From Salaquimonas pukyongi (GTDB lineage: Bacteria > Pseudomonadota > Alphaproteobacteria > Rhizobiales > Rhizobiaceae), in the NCBI RefSeq assembly GCF_001953055.1, contig NZ_CP019044.1, forward strand, positions 434,001-498,000: a stretch of DNA of 64,000 bases. Reading direction: 5' to 3'. Position numbers and translations under genes: made by a program. Positions 44,856 through 51,638 of the stretch are shown piece after piece. The stretch's first letter is position 1. Every line of letters begins with the position of its first letter. The notes beneath the pieces were generated by a model. The model did not search any database. It was not told the origin of the DNA and was given only the letters and a program-made list of their open reading frames with translations.

Positions 44856-45086
44856 ATGTTCAAATTCTATGCTGGACTCTGCGTCGGTTATGCACTTTGT
44901 ATCGTCACCCTGGCATTTTCCGGTGCACGGAATCTCATTCTTGAGTTTGCACACCAAATGCCCTCATCGTTTCTTTTGATGGCAGCTACTATCGGGTGTC
45001 TCGTTTGGGTCTTATTCCTGGGCTGGGTGTTTGCCACAGCTCATACCCACCACAAAGAAATCCAACAGAAGCTACATACTCGCTGA
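44856..45086 (+). CDS. Small two-TM membrane protein (cassette 3)
   Basis: 76 residues: MFKFYAGLCVGYALCIVTLA is the first helix, then a short loop and SFLLMAATIGCLVWVLFLGW as the second, with a basic His-rich tail. Strong AGGAGG site in the shared leader. No family recognised. Its leader, size and topology are like the protein at 46113-46307, but the sequences differ. A toxin-like or immunity-like small membrane protein is possible but unproven. Confidence 0.65.
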   Translation: MFKFYAGLCVGYALCIVTLAFSGARNLILEFAHQMPSSFLLMAATIGCLVWVLFLGWVFATAHTHHKEIQQKLHTR

Positions 45087-45197
45087 CTGATCTTGACTGA
45101 GATCACGACCGCACTCGACCGGACTAGAAAGTCCGGTCATTTTCTTTCTCAGTTCGAGCTGTTTATCGGGGTCTTGTCAGATACGCTACCCAACAGC

Positions 45198-45227
45198 AGC
45201 AAAACCGCTCAGTTGAGCGGTTTTGCT
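45198..45227 (+). terminator. Cassette-end hairpin, copy 2
   Basis: AGCAAAACCGCTCA and TGAGCGGTTTTGCT pair over 14 bases around a 2-base loop. Preceded by a stretch (45139-45197) also found before copy 1. Confidence 0.7.
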
Positions 45228-45259
45228 GCCTAGGATACCTGACATGCTGATGTGACCCC
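45228..45259 (+). repeat. Cassette site S4 (left half only)
   Basis: Left half GCCTAGGATACCTGACATGC and GATGTGACCC are conserved (CCC 45256-45258); immediately after it the right half is replaced by CACAGCTTGGCTTTCAG. With S5, which lacks the left half, it brackets cassette 4. Confidence 0.82.
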
Positions 45260-45364
45260 ACAGCTTGGCTTTCAGAACTTGTTGACCAGCGTGCATATAT
45301 AGCTCTTGGTATACAGGAGTTGTCTGCTGTGATGTTCGCTCGTAGAAATGTCTATATCGGTGAA

Positions 45365-45769
45365 CTATTGTTTTTCTGCAATTTCTTTCACCATATTCAA
45401 AGCGGCATCCCATCCTGCCAAAGAGTCAGCATATTCTTCATCAGATATTGGTTCGGTGAACTCCTCACTTCCCTTGAGGGTGGTGACGCCGTTCTGTTCA
45501 CTGAACTCATATGTAAGCGTAGCGTCTATCGACCTCATTGCATTTCGTACTATATGTTGCAGTAGTTTTTCTGGCTCAAACTTGAGAAGTGTGCCAGCGA
45601 TAACTTCCGCTCCGTCGGGCTTCTTGAAACTGAGTGGGCTCCCTACTTTCCAGTCGGTCACGTACTCTCCACCCATCTGTCTCGTGAGCGTTGGGTCAAC
45701 AAACACGCGCCATACATTTGCGACGGGTGCTTGGATTGTGATTGATGCTTCGAGAAGTTTTGCACTCAT
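45365..45769 (-). CDS. SRPBCC (AHSA1-like) family protein (cassette 4)
   Basis: 134 residues from ATG 45769 (MSAKLLEASITIQAPVANVW). The START/Bet v1-like fold of AHSA1 proteins is seen in IQAPVANVWRVFVDPTLTRQ and MGGEYVTDWKVGSPLSF. These bind lipophilic ligands or act as co-chaperones; the substrate is unknown. No ribosome binding site precedes the ATG; instead an extended -10 (TGGTATAAT on the coding strand, 45772-45780) lies directly in front, suggesting a leaderless mRNA. TTG 45793 is an alternative start. Confidence 0.75.
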   Translation of the reverse strand: MSAKLLEASITIQAPVANVWRVFVDPTLTRQMGGEYVTDWKVGSPLSFKKPDGAEVIAGTLLKFEPEKLLQHIVRNAMRSIDATLTYEFSEQNGVTTLKGSEEFTEPISDEEYADSLAGWDAALNMVKEIAEKQ

Positions 45770-45771
45770 AA

Positions 45772-45780
45772 ATTGTATTA
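45772..45780 (-). promoter_or_regulatory. Extended -10 promoter directly before the SRPBCC gene
   Basis: Coding-strand TGGTATAAT ends about two bases before ATACAATTTATG, so transcription would start near or at the start codon. Adjacent to the end of the IS remnant, which may have supplied it. Confidence 0.4.
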
Positions 45781-45835
45781 TACCAAACTTCAAAAGTTCG
45801 GAACACCCTGTGGGGTAAGAATAGCCCCGAGTCTT

Positions 45836-45925
45836 CTAGACGCCCTCGGTTTTCATTTCCTGCTGCCGTTCGAACTCGACGGGCGACAGTATCCCGTTCT
45901 TGACATGCTTGCGCTTCGGATTGTG
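45836..45925 (-). pseudogene. IS3-family transposase C-terminal remnant
   Basis: Reads HNPKRKHVKNGILSPVEFER, then QQEMKTEGV and stop, which is the standard end of IS3-type OrfB transposases. The coding remnant stops exactly where the conserved right half of site S5 begins (about 45926). Only this fragment is present, so it is not active. Confidence 0.7.
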
Positions 45926-45974
45926 CCCCTCACAACCCCAATTCTCGAAGCAGGCAGGAAATGATAGAGACACT
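45922..45974 (+). repeat. Cassette site S5 (right half only)
   Basis: The left half is IS3 remnant (GCTTCGGATTGTG); from CCCTCACAACCCC the right half is conserved. Encodes 33 codons of tail (PHNPNSRSRQEMIETLIAAE, then REVSVPEGLSSKP) ending at TGA 46027. Confidence 0.82.
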
Positions 45975-46112
45975 GATTGCAGCGGAAAGAGAAGTGTCTG
46001 TGCCCGAAGGTTTGTCATCTAAGCCTTGAGATGATTCAATAGGGACAGAGTGTCGTCCTCTGCATACCGTGAAATATCACCAACGTGATGTGCGGTTACA
46101 GAGGAGGATTCA
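45975..46112 (+). promoter_or_regulatory. Shared cassette leader, copy B
   Basis: Matches copy A (44715-44853) almost throughout, including GTGTCGTCCTCTGCATACCG, the ATCAC/GTGAT hairpin and AGAGGAGGA before the ATG. The two leaders feed different small membrane proteins. Confidence 0.65.
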
Positions 46113-46307
46113 ATGCGTTTTTTTCACGGAATGTTCTTTGGGCTGTGGGTTGCATCTGTTATTGCCTTATGGGGTAATCAAAACTTCTTCCCGCTTATAA
46201 TAGCCCCGACGGCTCTTTGCGTTGTTGCTGCAATTTTTGCCTCCATAATTCCTGGACTCATCAAGGGCTTCAGGAGTGGGAGGATTGAAGATTTTCCAAA
46301 ATGGTAA
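46113..46307 (+). CDS. Small two-TM membrane protein (cassette 5)
   Basis: 64 residues: MRFFHGMFFGLWVASVIALW, then FFPLIIAPTALCVVAAIFAS as the second helix, and a polar tail (GRIEDFPKW). Strong AGGAGG. No family recognised. Same leader and layout as the cassette 3 protein. An XCCGGACC-type inverted repeat (gccggacc/gtccggc, 46336-46352) follows. Confidence 0.65.
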   Translation: MRFFHGMFFGLWVASVIALWGNQNFFPLIIAPTALCVVAAIFASIIPGLIKGFRSGRIEDFPKW

Positions 46308-46416
46308 GGACTGTAGCGCAGACTAATCTCAGAAGCCGGACCACATGTCCGGCTTTCTCTTTTGTCTAGTTCGAGGTCCTTCAGGGGTATTACGCAAAAC
46401 AGGTCTCTGCCCGCGC

Positions 46417-46446
46417 AGCAAAATCGCTCAACTGAGCGGTTCTGCT
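46417..46446 (+). terminator. Cassette-end hairpin, copy 3
   Basis: AGCAAAATCGCTCA with TGAGCGGTTCTGCT, the same palindrome as at 45198-45227 with two changes that keep G-U or mismatch pairing. Directly before S6. Confidence 0.65.
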
Positions 46447-46520
46447 GTCTAGGACACCTGACATGCTGATGTGACCCTCACAACCCCAGTCCTCGAAGCA
46501 GGCAGGAAATGATTGAGGCG
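46447..46520 (+). repeat. Cassette site S6
   Basis: Left half GTCTAGGACACCTGACATGC, core GATGTGACCCTCACAACC (CCC 46475-46477), right half conserved. Encodes 35 codons of tail (DPHNPSPRSRQEMIEALAEA, then SDETDFLHHMIELHA) ending at TAG 46578. It is the last site; the next genes have none after them. Confidence 0.88.
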
Positions 46521-46594
46521 TTAGCTGAGGCTAGCGACGAAACAGATTTCCTACATCATATGATCGAGCTTCATGCATAGTGCTGAATTACTCA

Positions 46595-47392
46595 CTACCT
46601 CTTCGTACTTTCGGTTAGTTTTGCAAGCAAGCTGACGAACGCAATGAACTCTAGGGACTTTTCTGGATCATCCTGTATCAGTTTGTGCGCACGCGGATTG
46701 CGCAACCCTGCAACCGCCCCAGAGAACATCATCATGAAACCCTTTTGTTCCTGTGCGTCAGATTGATCAGCCAGATCATTAAATTTTAGAATCGGCTTGC
46801 TAGGATTGAATACCGTTTCCATCAACGATGTGCCGTCTTTGTTGTCGATTCCGCTGTGGACCCGAACGAGCCCATTTAGTGCTTTCACCGCATCTTCTAT
46901 TGCATTTGAATAATGCCCGTCCTTGAACAAGGCGCCGCAGGCTTTCTCGATTACCGGATGCAGTTCAAGTCCCTCGTAGGCTTTCAAAGGCTTGGCAGAA
47001 ACACCCCTGCCAGCGTCTTCTATTTCTTCGATAAACCCATCTCGTATGGACTGAAGTTGGGTTTTGGCAGCGGCAATTCCGCGTGTAAGACCTTCTTGTA
47101 TTTCTGGAGTGGTCGGTTTCTTATAGACATTGATATTAGCCCTATCGAGATGGGTGACGTCTCTAGCGTATCTGGCGTATTCAACCGTGTGAACGCCAAA
47201 TACTGATGTCATTAGAGCGTCCAGTTTTGATTCCAGTGTTGAAATTCGAGGGTCCATTCGATCTTCGATGGAATTCACATCAAACGCTTCCAATTCAGCA
47301 ATTCGGCGCTCGATTTTTGGAATAGCCGCCTCCATTGCGGGTAGCGACAGGTTTGCTTCAACACGCTTTATTTGCGCTCCATCATCTGACAT
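46595..47392 (-). CDS. TIGR02391 (Ymh-like) family protein
   Basis: 265 residues from ATG 47392, preceded by AGAGGAGTT; an open extension to 47530 is less likely. The N-terminal third is helical and charged. The C-terminal domain has the TIGR02391 pattern: LHPVIEKACGALFKDGHYSN, AIEDAVKALNGLVR, then FSGAVAGLRNPRAHKL. Proteins of this family turn up in phage-defence and mobile-element contexts; the domain resembles HEPN-like folds (RNPRAH). It is divergent from the zinc-ribbon gene over 175 bases. Confidence 0.75.
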   Translation of the reverse strand: MSDDGAQIKRVEANLSLPAMEAAIPKIERRIAELEAFDVNSIEDRMDPRISTLESKLDALMTSVFGVHTVEYARYARDVTHLDRANINVYKKPTTPEIQEGLTRGIAAAKTQLQSIRDGFIEEIEDAGRGVSAKPLKAYEGLELHPVIEKACGALFKDGHYSNAIEDAVKALNGLVRVHSGIDNKDGTSLMETVFNPSKPILKFNDLADQSDAQEQKGFMMMFSGAVAGLRNPRAHKLIQDDPEKSLEFIAFVSLLAKLTESTKR

Positions 47393-47567
47393 AGCGAACT
47401 CCTCTGTCACTTCGCACAACAGCAAACTGCGATGCGAAACAAAACCTAATTCACAGTCTGACGGGACTGCCAATTGTGGATGTCTAGAGTGAATGGGTTC
47501 GCCTTTATACAACAATGTAGCCACGCGCAAAGGTTGCCCACTGCAATGGATTTGATACTTTTGTTAA

Positions 47568-48743
47568 ATGACGAGAATCGCAACGCATGAAAAGTTGTCA
47601 CACCTTTCACAGGGTAAAATCGACGAACTACTGGACCGATACTACGCAGGCGAGAGAATAGCTTCCTTGCTTGAGCAGTTTGATATTGATGTGAGACCAA
47701 GCGCGCTTGTGGGGTTGTTTCCCCCAAAAGTTCATGATGACTTGCACTGTCCGTATTGTGATGGGCAGTCTATGATCTCAAAGCGCAGTAGCCGTTCTGG
47801 CTATAGTCGTGAACGTCCTTATTGCCCTAGTTGTAATCATCAGAATATCCGTGATTGTCGTTGTAAAAATTGCGTCAGCCAAAGACAGCAAATCCGTGCC
47901 GCTGAAGAAGCAAAGAGGCGCGATGTTATACAGCGGTTCTATGGACCTAAGAAAACGAGCGATCTGTCAAGATCGCTGACGTTTTTGGATGCGCTAAGCT
48001 TGTTATCACTAGCGCGGCATTCTCTCTGCGAAAACCTTGTAACCGTATCTCCATACTCAGAAAATCAACCTAAATTTGCTCCAACATTTGAGATCACCAA
48101 CGACTTAGTCCGGCACTTGTACGGAAAGGGATATCTATGGATCAGCGAAGAAAGCGACGTTGAAGCTTTCACGTTCAACGAGGCAATGGATGATATTGAA
48201 GGATACTATCCGACAAGAGTGCAATGGCTATTTTTGCCAGGCTGTTCAGCACATGAAAAGCGTGAATTTCTTCATGATACGGAAGAGCTCGTTCGGCATG
48301 GTGACTGGCGGGAAGATTGGTACGGCGAAGCGGATACGGTTTACCATATAATTGGAAAGTATGAGTGCTTGGAGTATTTCGATTACCTTCTCAGGCAGCG
48401 TGATTTTGAGATCGATAAATTTGGTGAGAAAACACACTCCACATTTGAGGACATTTTAAAACGTTACTCGATTGCGCAGACCTTCAACATTACGTGGATG
48501 GCTGTACGCGACACCGTGGACTATTTGGCAAAAGAGGGCGTGCCTCGATACCAAGGTAAGAACTATTTTATTGGTGCTGTGCAGAGAAAAGCCGACCGAG
48601 CGACAGCCAATAAGTGGGATGTGAAGCACTCCCGACGGGACTTTGGATGTCCGCAGTCTGTGTTGAGCGCTACCTATTTCAACTTATTTCTCGAAATTGG
48701 CGATAAGGGCTTAGAGTCGCCTCTGCCGAAATTGGATGCGTAG
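47568..48743 (+). CDS. Zinc-ribbon protein of unknown function
   Basis: 391 residues. Near residues 60-105 there are three CxxC pairs (CPYC, CPSC, CRCKNC), a zinc-binding region rich in Arg and Ser; the rest has mixed alpha/beta character with no membrane segment or known motif. A weak ribosome binding site. It is divergent from the TIGR02391 gene, and its G+C is visibly lower than that of the chromosome. Not recognised; a nucleic-acid role is the usual guess for such zinc ribbons. Possibly part of a two-gene defence unit. Confidence 0.55.
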   Translation: MTRIATHEKLSHLSQGKIDELLDRYYAGERIASLLEQFDIDVRPSALVGLFPPKVHDDLHCPYCDGQSMISKRSSRSGYSRERPYCPSCNHQNIRDCRCKNCVSQRQQIRAAEEAKRRDVIQRFYGPKKTSDLSRSLTFLDALSLLSLARHSLCENLVTVSPYSENQPKFAPTFEITNDLVRHLYGKGYLWISEESDVEAFTFNEAMDDIEGYYPTRVQWLFLPGCSAHEKREFLHDTEELVRHGDWREDWYGEADTVYHIIGKYECLEYFDYLLRQRDFEIDKFGEKTHSTFEDILKRYSIAQTFNITWMAVRDTVDYLAKEGVPRYQGKNYFIGAVQRKADRATANKWDVKHSRRDFGCPQSVLSATYFNLFLEIGDKGLESPLPKLDA

Positions 48744-48790
48744 CAGTTTCCACCGGTACATAACCAAAACAGCAAGGTGTTATTTCCACC

Positions 48791-49216
48791 ATGCCATTCT
48801 CCGCCATCCTGTCCATCCTCGGATTGACTCAGAAAAACCGACATTTTGTGAGCGACCGCAAACGGGAACTAAACAAGCTGACCGTGAAATACGAAGGGCT
48901 ATTGCGGCAAGCCAATGAGGAACTGCTTGCCGCAAAGATCATACTTGAACGGCAACTCAAACCGGCGGGACTGGATGTTGCGGAGATCGAAGAAGAATTG
49001 AAATGTCGGTGCGATGAATCGGCAATCGCTATGGCGCAAGTTGAAGAGCAAAGGGAAATGCATCTGTCGGCACGAGCAGATCGTCTGAGTGTCGAACAAT
49101 GGGATGAACTAATCTCCCGCAGACAGATTCAAATTGGTGTCGCAGAAGACTGGCTTCGTATCGCGAAGACGTCAAAAGCAAAGATCGAGGCACTGCGCCA
49201 ATCTCTGACACTTTGA
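48791..49216 (+). CDS. Coiled-coil protein of unknown function
   Basis: 141 residues, mostly helical and charged (RKRELNKLTVKYEGLLRQAN, EELLAAKIILERQLKPAG), ending in a second helical block. A short hydrophobic N-terminus (PFSAILSILGL) is too short for a membrane helix. It follows the zinc-ribbon gene by 47 bases. No family recognised. Confidence 0.5.
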   Translation: MPFSAILSILGLTQKNRHFVSDRKRELNKLTVKYEGLLRQANEELLAAKIILERQLKPAGLDVAEIEEELKCRCDESAIAMAQVEEQREMHLSARADRLSVEQWDELISRRQIQIGVAEDWLRIAKTSKAKIEALRQSLTL

Positions 49217-49276
49217 CTTAAGCGCATCTACTCAGGGTGTCTATCCCAGAGTGATTGGTTCGTACATATTGGATCG

Positions 49277-50500
49277 GTGAACTCTGAGCAATCCAACCCA
49301 ATTACCCTCGGCATCACCCACGCCCGCCCGCCACATCAGTCCTTTGGCATTCACCAATCTGACCGCTTCTTCCACCAATACGTCATCGGGCAGACCGGTA
49401 CCGGCAAGACCACGCTCCTTGAGAACATGATCCGCCAAGACACGGCGGCGGGGCAAGGACTGTGTCTCATCGATCCCCATGGTGATCTGGCTGAAGCGGT
49501 GTCTCAAAACACCACCGACACCGCCATCATCTGGGATGTCGCTGACCCTAGCTCACCCTATGGATACAACCCCCTCACACACGTAGCAGTAGCGTACCGT
49601 CCCTTGGTCGCCTCTGGTCTTATCGAGACTCTCAAAAAGCAATGGAGCGATGCCTGGGGGGTGCGGATGGAACACCTGTTACGGTATGCGCTCTTGGCGC
49701 TGCTGTCGTACCCCCATGCCACCCTCAGAGACGTGATCCCGCTCTTTCTCGACAAGCCCTTCCGGTCGCGGGTGCTGGCGACCGTCACGGACGAGCAAGT
49801 CCGCCACTTCTGGCAGGTGGAATACACTGCCATGAACTTCAAAACGGCGGTGGATGGCGTAGCCCCCATCGCCAACAAGCTGGGTGCCTTTCTGGCGCAT
49901 CCGCTGGTTAGGAAAGCAGTGTGTGAGCCAGAGCAGCCGCTGCGCTTCCGGCACCTCATGGATCAGGGCACAACGCTCATCGTGAACCTCGGGAAGGGAA
50001 GACTGGGTAATGACATCGCCAACGTAGTTGGTGGTGTGATTGTCTCCAGTATCACCCATGCCGCCTATACACGGCAGGACACCAAGGAAGCCGCCCGCCG
50101 TCCATACTTCCTCTACCTTGATGAGTTTCATACGCTGACCAGTGACATACTGGCAGACATGCTCTCAGAACTGCGTAAATACCGCGTGGCACTGGTGCTC
50201 GCCCACCAGCATACCACCCAACTTTCCAAGGAGGTGCTGGAAGCGATTATCGGTAATGTTGGCAGCCTCATGGTGTTTCGGGTCGGTGCCACGGACGCCG
50301 GTTTGCTGGCTAATCAACTGGCAGCGGATATCCCCACGCCCCGTGATCTCGTGAACCTTCCGAACTACCGGATGTTCGTGAAGCTGATGATTGAAGGACG
50401 GCAGAGCAAGCCGTTTTCGGCGAAGACTATTGCACCGCTGATGCCAAGGGTTTCAGTTGCGCACCTTACCGATAGTAAGCAACATTTCGAACGCTGTTGA
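49277..50500 (+). CDS. VirD4/TraG-like (HerA-type) DNA-transfer ATPase
   Basis: 407 residues from GTG 49277. Walker A GQTGTGKTT at residues 38-46, Walker B YFLYLDEFHTL near 277-287, and the arginine/glutamine region LVLAHQHTTQL. It lacks the N-terminal membrane helices of full VirD4 coupling proteins, so it would be a soluble ring; intact shorter versions of this family exist on alphaproteobacterial elements. No relaxase or mating-pair gene is nearby. It may pump the element's DNA through a helper channel or act in DNA processing. Confidence 0.8.
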   Translation: MNSEQSNPITLGITHARPPHQSFGIHQSDRFFHQYVIGQTGTGKTTLLENMIRQDTAAGQGLCLIDPHGDLAEAVSQNTTDTAIIWDVADPSSPYGYNPLTHVAVAYRPLVASGLIETLKKQWSDAWGVRMEHLLRYALLALLSYPHATLRDVIPLFLDKPFRSRVLATVTDEQVRHFWQVEYTAMNFKTAVDGVAPIANKLGAFLAHPLVRKAVCEPEQPLRFRHLMDQGTTLIVNLGKGRLGNDIANVVGGVIVSSITHAAYTRQDTKEAARRPYFLYLDEFHTLTSDILADMLSELRKYRVALVLAHQHTTQLSKEVLEAIIGNVGSLMVFRVGATDAGLLANQLAADIPTPRDLVNLPNYRMFVKLMIEGRQSKPFSAKTIAPLMPRVSVAHLTDSKQHFERC

Positions 50501-50625
50501 GAACGGCAGCTTCACCTCAAGAAATATTTTCCTTGTATCCCTAGCAAATGATATGTTAATGATTTGCTTGCGTGTTATCCACTGGGATGCGCATCAGAAG
50601 ACCAAACAAGCAAGAGGACAAATCC

Positions 50626-50736
50626 ATGAAGATCAAGTCAGCAAAATTCCCCCAAGCCGGGCTTATCTCGTTCACGGCTGACACACCAAAATCATGCACC
50701 TGGTTGAACGTTTCAATGAGTAGTCGATTTCTGTGA
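50626..50736 (+). CDS. Short ORF between the ATPase and PadR genes
   Basis: 36 codons (MKIKSAKFPQAGLISFTADT, then PKSCTWLNVSMSSRFL) after CAAGAGGACAAATCC, a good ribosome binding site. The rest of the 284-bp gap 50501-50784 holds only A+T-rich promoter-like sequence. No family known. Confidence 0.3.
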   Translation: MKIKSAKFPQAGLISFTADTPKSCTWLNVSMSSRFL

Positions 50737-50784
50737 TCCAGACGTCTCTGTTGAAGTTGAAATGGAGCATAGAAGGGACAGAAA

Positions 50785-51117
50785 TTGACCCAGAAAAGGA
50801 AGGTCCTCGGAGAGTTTGAATACCTCACACTTCTCGCAATTCAAGCACTTGGCTCTAACGCATTTGGAGCCGAAATTTCACGTTACCTGCGGACAAAAAC
50901 TGGTGACAATTTTGCAAGTTCGCAAGTCTACGTTGCGCTTAACCGCTTGGAGAAAAAGGAACTACTAACCTCCGAGGAAACCGATCCCCTGCCTGTACAA
51001 GGTGGTCGTAAACGAAGGCTCTATCGAATCGAGCAATCGGGCTTACAGGCAATCCGGGATAGAAAGGCGACCACCGATGCTGTGATTGCAGGTTCTTGGG
51101 AGCCGCAACTTAGCTGA
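50785..51117 (+). CDS. PadR family transcriptional regulator
   Basis: 110 residues with a TTG start after AGAAGGGAC. Winged helix of the PadR type: LGEFEYLTLLAIQALGSNAF, GAEISRYLRTKTGDNFASSQ, VYVALNRLEKKELLTSEE. The C-terminal dimer helix of long PadR proteins is missing, as in PadR-s1. It is 14 bases from the following gene and probably controls that pair. Confidence 0.8.
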   Translation: MTQKRKVLGEFEYLTLLAIQALGSNAFGAEISRYLRTKTGDNFASSQVYVALNRLEKKELLTSEETDPLPVQGGRKRRLYRIEQSGLQAIRDRKATTDAVIAGSWEPQLS

Positions 51118-51131
51118 AAGGAGCTGAGGCA

Positions 51132-51443
51132 TTGAGGACCGTAAATCCCCAAGCGCTGAAGCCCTCGAAGTTGGCGCTAGCAGTCTTTGCGATTTCTGCC
51201 GGTTGGCATAAGCGCAAAGACACAGTCAGCGAAGTCAAGAGAGAGTTTGATGACTGGCTAGTGCCAACATTCGGGAACCGAGCCAACTACGTTTTGATGG
51301 CTCTCGCGGCGAAGTCCTTGTACAACGCGCTGCGCGGAGAAGCCCGAGACTGGCTCAGCATTTACACCGGATCCCTTAGAGGGACGGAGAAAGGAGGAAA
51401 AGTAATAGAAGACAAAACAAGTCTTGATGAAGATGATGAATGA
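51132..51443 (+). CDS. Unknown partner of the PadR regulator
   Basis: 103 residues with a TTG start. Helical, mixed charge, with an acidic tail (EDKTSLDEDDE). No membrane segment. Small proteins coupled to short PadR regulators like this are common on mobile elements, often of unknown function. Followed by a strong terminator. Confidence 0.6.
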   Translation: MRTVNPQALKPSKLALAVFAISAGWHKRKDTVSEVKREFDDWLVPTFGNRANYVLMALAAKSLYNALRGEARDWLSIYTGSLRGTEKGGKVIEDKTSLDEDDE

Positions 51444-51491
51444 AGCCGGTGAAACTGGATATTGCAGCACGCGATAAATAGGTTTCGAAAA

Positions 51492-51522
51492 AGGCGAGCT
51501 GAAGCAGCTCGCCTTTTTTTTC
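51492..51522 (+). terminator. Rho-independent terminator after the PadR operon
   Basis: AGGCGAGCTG-aag-CAGCTCGCCT, a perfect 10-bp stem, followed by eight T. A second, smaller hairpin TCACCTAC-agg-GTAGGTGA lies at 51531-51549; the rest of the gap up to 51638 holds nothing else recognisable. Confidence 0.92.
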
Positions 51523-51638
51523 AAAAAAACTCACCTACAGGGTAGGTGAGTAAGGTACTTAGCTGTAGGGCGCTGGCTTAGGTCGCGCCGTGAGATATTG
51601 TACCATATTTAAAAAAATTGGTACTTTCTCAGAAAATC

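Noticed and set aside
45836-46018. 60-codon minus-strand protein spanning the site
   Set aside because: It fuses the IS3 remnant with the reverse reading of site S5; only the IS3 part is of protein origin.
42679-46520. CRISPR array
   Set aside because: The repeats are 30-70 bp and 550-1400 bp apart, with genes between; no cas genes.
41266-46580. Classical integron with attC sites
   Set aside because: No IntI tyrosine integrase and no RYYYAAC/GTTRRRY core; the recombinase is of the serine type.
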